8,062 bases of DNA, taken from positions 1 to 8,062 of the forward strand of contig JABHDX010000077.1 in NCBI GenBank assembly GCA_018672815.1. Reading direction: 5' to 3'. Shown one piece after another: positions 6,588 to 8,062 of the stretch. The stretch is from Gammaproteobacteria bacterium. Lineage in GTDB: Bacteria > Pseudomonadota > Gammaproteobacteria > UBA11654. The position numbers and the translations under genes were made by a program. Position 1 is the first letter of the stretch; each line of letters opens with the position of its first letter. The notes beneath the pieces were generated by a model, which ran no database searches, was not told the DNA's origin, and saw only the letters and a program-made list of their open reading frames with translations.

Positions 6588-7178
6588 ATGCCTCTCGCTT
6601 ATACCATTCCTAAGGTTTTTATTGGTTTAGGTAATCCTGGAGACCAATACAATAAAACACGACATAATTTAGGTTATGAGTATTTATATCATCTATCTAA
6701 ACGTTATCCATTTACAGAATTTAAAAATGAGAGCAAGGTACTTGGCTCTATTTCAAAATCTATATCTTTAGAACAAGAGGTAATTCTTTTTAGACCATCA
6801 AAATATATCAATGAATCAGGAGAGTCGATCAGAAAACTTTTGAATTATTTTAAGATCGATCTTTCAGAAGTATGTATTATTCATGATGACTTAGATTTGG
6901 AACCGGGTGTGATGAAAATCAAATATGATGGTGGACATGGCGGACACAATGGTCTCAGAAGTATTTTCAAATCATGTCAAGGAAGCGCTTTTCTAAGAAT
7001 TAGAATAGGCATAGGTCATCCGAACCATCATAATGTCATTAACTATGTTCTTTCAAAACCAAAAGCTGAAGAAGAAAGAAAAATACACTCAGCGCTAGAT
7101 TCAGCAATTGATGCTACGGATTTTCTTCTTAAGAATGGAGTAGAGAAAGCAATGAGCGTTTTTAATCAAAAAGTCTAA
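6588..7178 (+). CDS. pth: Peptidyl-tRNA hydrolase
   Basis: Pth cleaves the ester bond of peptidyl-tRNA that drops off the ribosome, recycling the tRNA. From the ATG at 6588 the protein is 196 residues, like E. coli Pth (194). It has GLGNPGDQY (13-21, with N16), the catalytic His26 in TRHN, PSKYINESG (70-78, N75), HDDLDLEPG (99-107, catalytic-site D100), GGHGGHNGLRS with its conserved Asn, and LRIRIGIGHP. The usual Met before Asn75 is Ile. A TTG at 6582 would add two residues and overlap the rplY stop, but the ATG is the better choice. Neither start has a close Shine-Dalgarno sequence, which suggests coupling to rplY, whose stop is 2 bases upstream. The end overlaps the convergent methionine synthase gene by 4 bases. 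ychF, the usual next gene, is not here. Confidence 0.97.
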   Translation: MPLAYTIPKVFIGLGNPGDQYNKTRHNLGYEYLYHLSKRYPFTEFKNESKVLGSISKSISLEQEVILFRPSKYINESGESIRKLLNYFKIDLSEVCIIHDDLDLEPGVMKIKYDGGHGGHNGLRSIFKSCQGSAFLRIRIGIGHPNHHNVINYVLSKPKAEEERKIHSALDSAIDATDFLLKNGVEKAMSVFNQKV

Positions 7179-8062
7179 TTTCTATTATTTATCAACTGAG
7201 TTCCATTTCCTAAAGCTTTGAGTTTAGCTATGGCTATTTCTGTAGATAAGGGTGCCATACCACAATTACTGCTTGGTATCAGTCTTTCTCGATCAACAAA
7301 TTTAAGAGCCGAGAGTATATTATTTTCTACCTCTTCTGCAGTTTCAATAACATCAGAAACAACAGTGACTACCCCCACCATAATTTCTTTATCTGGAAGT
7401 AATAACATTAATTCGGGCGATACTTTGGACCCTGAAAATTCTAGAGAGACTTGATTAATATTGCTGTCATTAATGCTGGGAAAAATTGTTTTATATTCCA
7501 ACCATTGATCGCCGAGCGTTTGTTTCCAATTTATATTTTCCTTAATGCCATATCCATAGCATACGTGAACCGCTGTTTTGCATTTTAAGCCTTCAATTGC
7601 AGTTTCCAATGCCTTGACTCCCCAGTTTATCGTTTCTTGATTAAAAGAATTAAAAGCTGGCTCATCAAATTGAATAATATCAATACCTGCTTTTTCGAGA
7701 GCTTTAGCTTCTATGTTTAGTATTTGTGCAAAAGCAAAGGCCATTTCTTCTCTTGTTTGATAATAATTATTAGCAATCGTATCGCAGATTGTCATTGGTC
7801 CAGGTAGTGTGAACTTGGTTTTCTTTTTTGTATTTTTCCTTAAAAACTCTGCTTCTTTAAGATGAATGATTTCAGGCCTGATAATTGCTTCTGTAACAGT
7901 AGGTACTTCCACTGTATATCTATTATTTCTGATTCCCATTTTTGTTTTTTGATTCCAGCTTATGCCCTTTATCTTTTGTAAGAAGCCATGAACAAAATGA
8001 ATTCGAAATTGCTCACCTTCTGTGATGATATCAAGACCAGCTGATTCTTGGACTTGGATCCA
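7175..8062 (-). CDS. mesD: Core-type cobalamin-independent methionine synthase (MesD-like), N-terminus cut by window edge
   Basis: The product transfers a methyl group to homocysteine, making methionine. It corresponds only to the C-terminal catalytic half of MetE (COG0620). The frame stays open to the right edge, giving 295 visible residues; relatives are about 340, so roughly 45 residues and the true start lie outside. An ATG at 7939 is internal, because GLDIITEGEQFRIHFVHGF, typical of the family, precedes it. The zinc/homocysteine ligands are all present: His166 and Cys168 (VHVCYGYG), Glu208 (VSLEFSG) and Cys267 (SNCGMAPL). QFDEPAF (131-137) is also intact. The GIRNNRY, FTLPGPMTICDT and NWGVKALETAIEGL segments resemble the Acinetobacter MesD type, which does not use methyl-folate and needs the partner MesX (DUF1852). 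The position usually holding Asp in G-x-x-D-V is Thr233. A generic short MetE annotation is the alternative. Confidence 0.85.
   Translation of the reverse strand, partial: WIQVQESAGLDIITEGEQFRIHFVHGFLQKIKGISWNQKTKMGIRNNRYTVEVPTVTEAIIRPEIIHLKEAEFLRKNTKKKTKFTLPGPMTICDTIANNYYQTREEMAFAFAQILNIEAKALEKAGIDIIQFDEPAFNSFNQETINWGVKALETAIEGLKCKTAVHVCYGYGIKENINWKQTLGDQWLEYKTIFPSINDSNINQVSLEFSGSKVSPELMLLLPDKEIMVGVVTVVSDVIETAEEVENNILSALKFVDRERLIPSSNCGMAPLSTEIAIAKLKALGNGTQLINNRN

Noticed and set aside
7218..7454. Rightward ORF within the methionine synthase gene
   Set aside because: It is antisense to the conserved 3' half of the synthase, and its low-complexity Ser/Thr content is typical of a shadow.

Overview
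This window is a compact, AT-rich stretch (roughly one third G+C by eye) of a bacterial chromosome. It carries housekeeping genes for translation and nucleotide supply. The neighbourhood lolB / prfA-prmC-moeB / tRNA-Gln-prs-rplY-pth is characteristic of Gammaproteobacteria. The low G+C, short spacers and overlapping gene ends suggest a streamlined, possibly marine lineage of the SAR86 type, but that placement is inference.

Layout, left to right. The 3' part of gatB (amidotransferase subunit B) enters from the left edge and ends at 1227. A 90-base purine-rich spacer (1228-1317) separates it from a leftward operon, prfA-prmC-moeB (4001 down to 1318): release factor 1, the methyltransferase that modifies release factors, and a MoeB/ThiF-type adenylyltransferase. 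Going right from the prfA start, a divergent outer-membrane lipoprotein gene (lolB) overlaps the first 17 bases of prfA. Next come a likely promoter, a tRNA-Gln(UUG) gene, prs (PRPP synthetase), a 119-base leader, rplY (ribosomal protein L25, long CTC form) and pth (peptidyl-tRNA hydrolase). The last gene, leftward and cut by the right edge, encodes the short, core-type cobalamin-independent methionine synthase most like the MesD family. It overlaps the end of pth by 4 bases.

How the genes fit together. Most serve translation: charging of tRNA (gatB, tRNA-Gln), termination (prfA, prmC), recycling of peptidyl-tRNA (pth) and ribosome structure (rplY). prs supplies PRPP for nucleotides, His and Trp. 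lolB inserts lipoproteins into the outer membrane. moeB and the methionine synthase belong to cofactor/sulfur and methyl-group metabolism.

No mobile element, CRISPR array, defence system or obviously new multi-gene system is visible. The points most worth a second look are the MesD-type synthase, which predicts a MesX (DUF1852) gene just past the right edge; a MoeB that lacks the usual N-terminal Arg and the last zinc Cys; and loss of hemA and ispE from their usual places, which leaves lolB and prfA with overlapping divergent starts.
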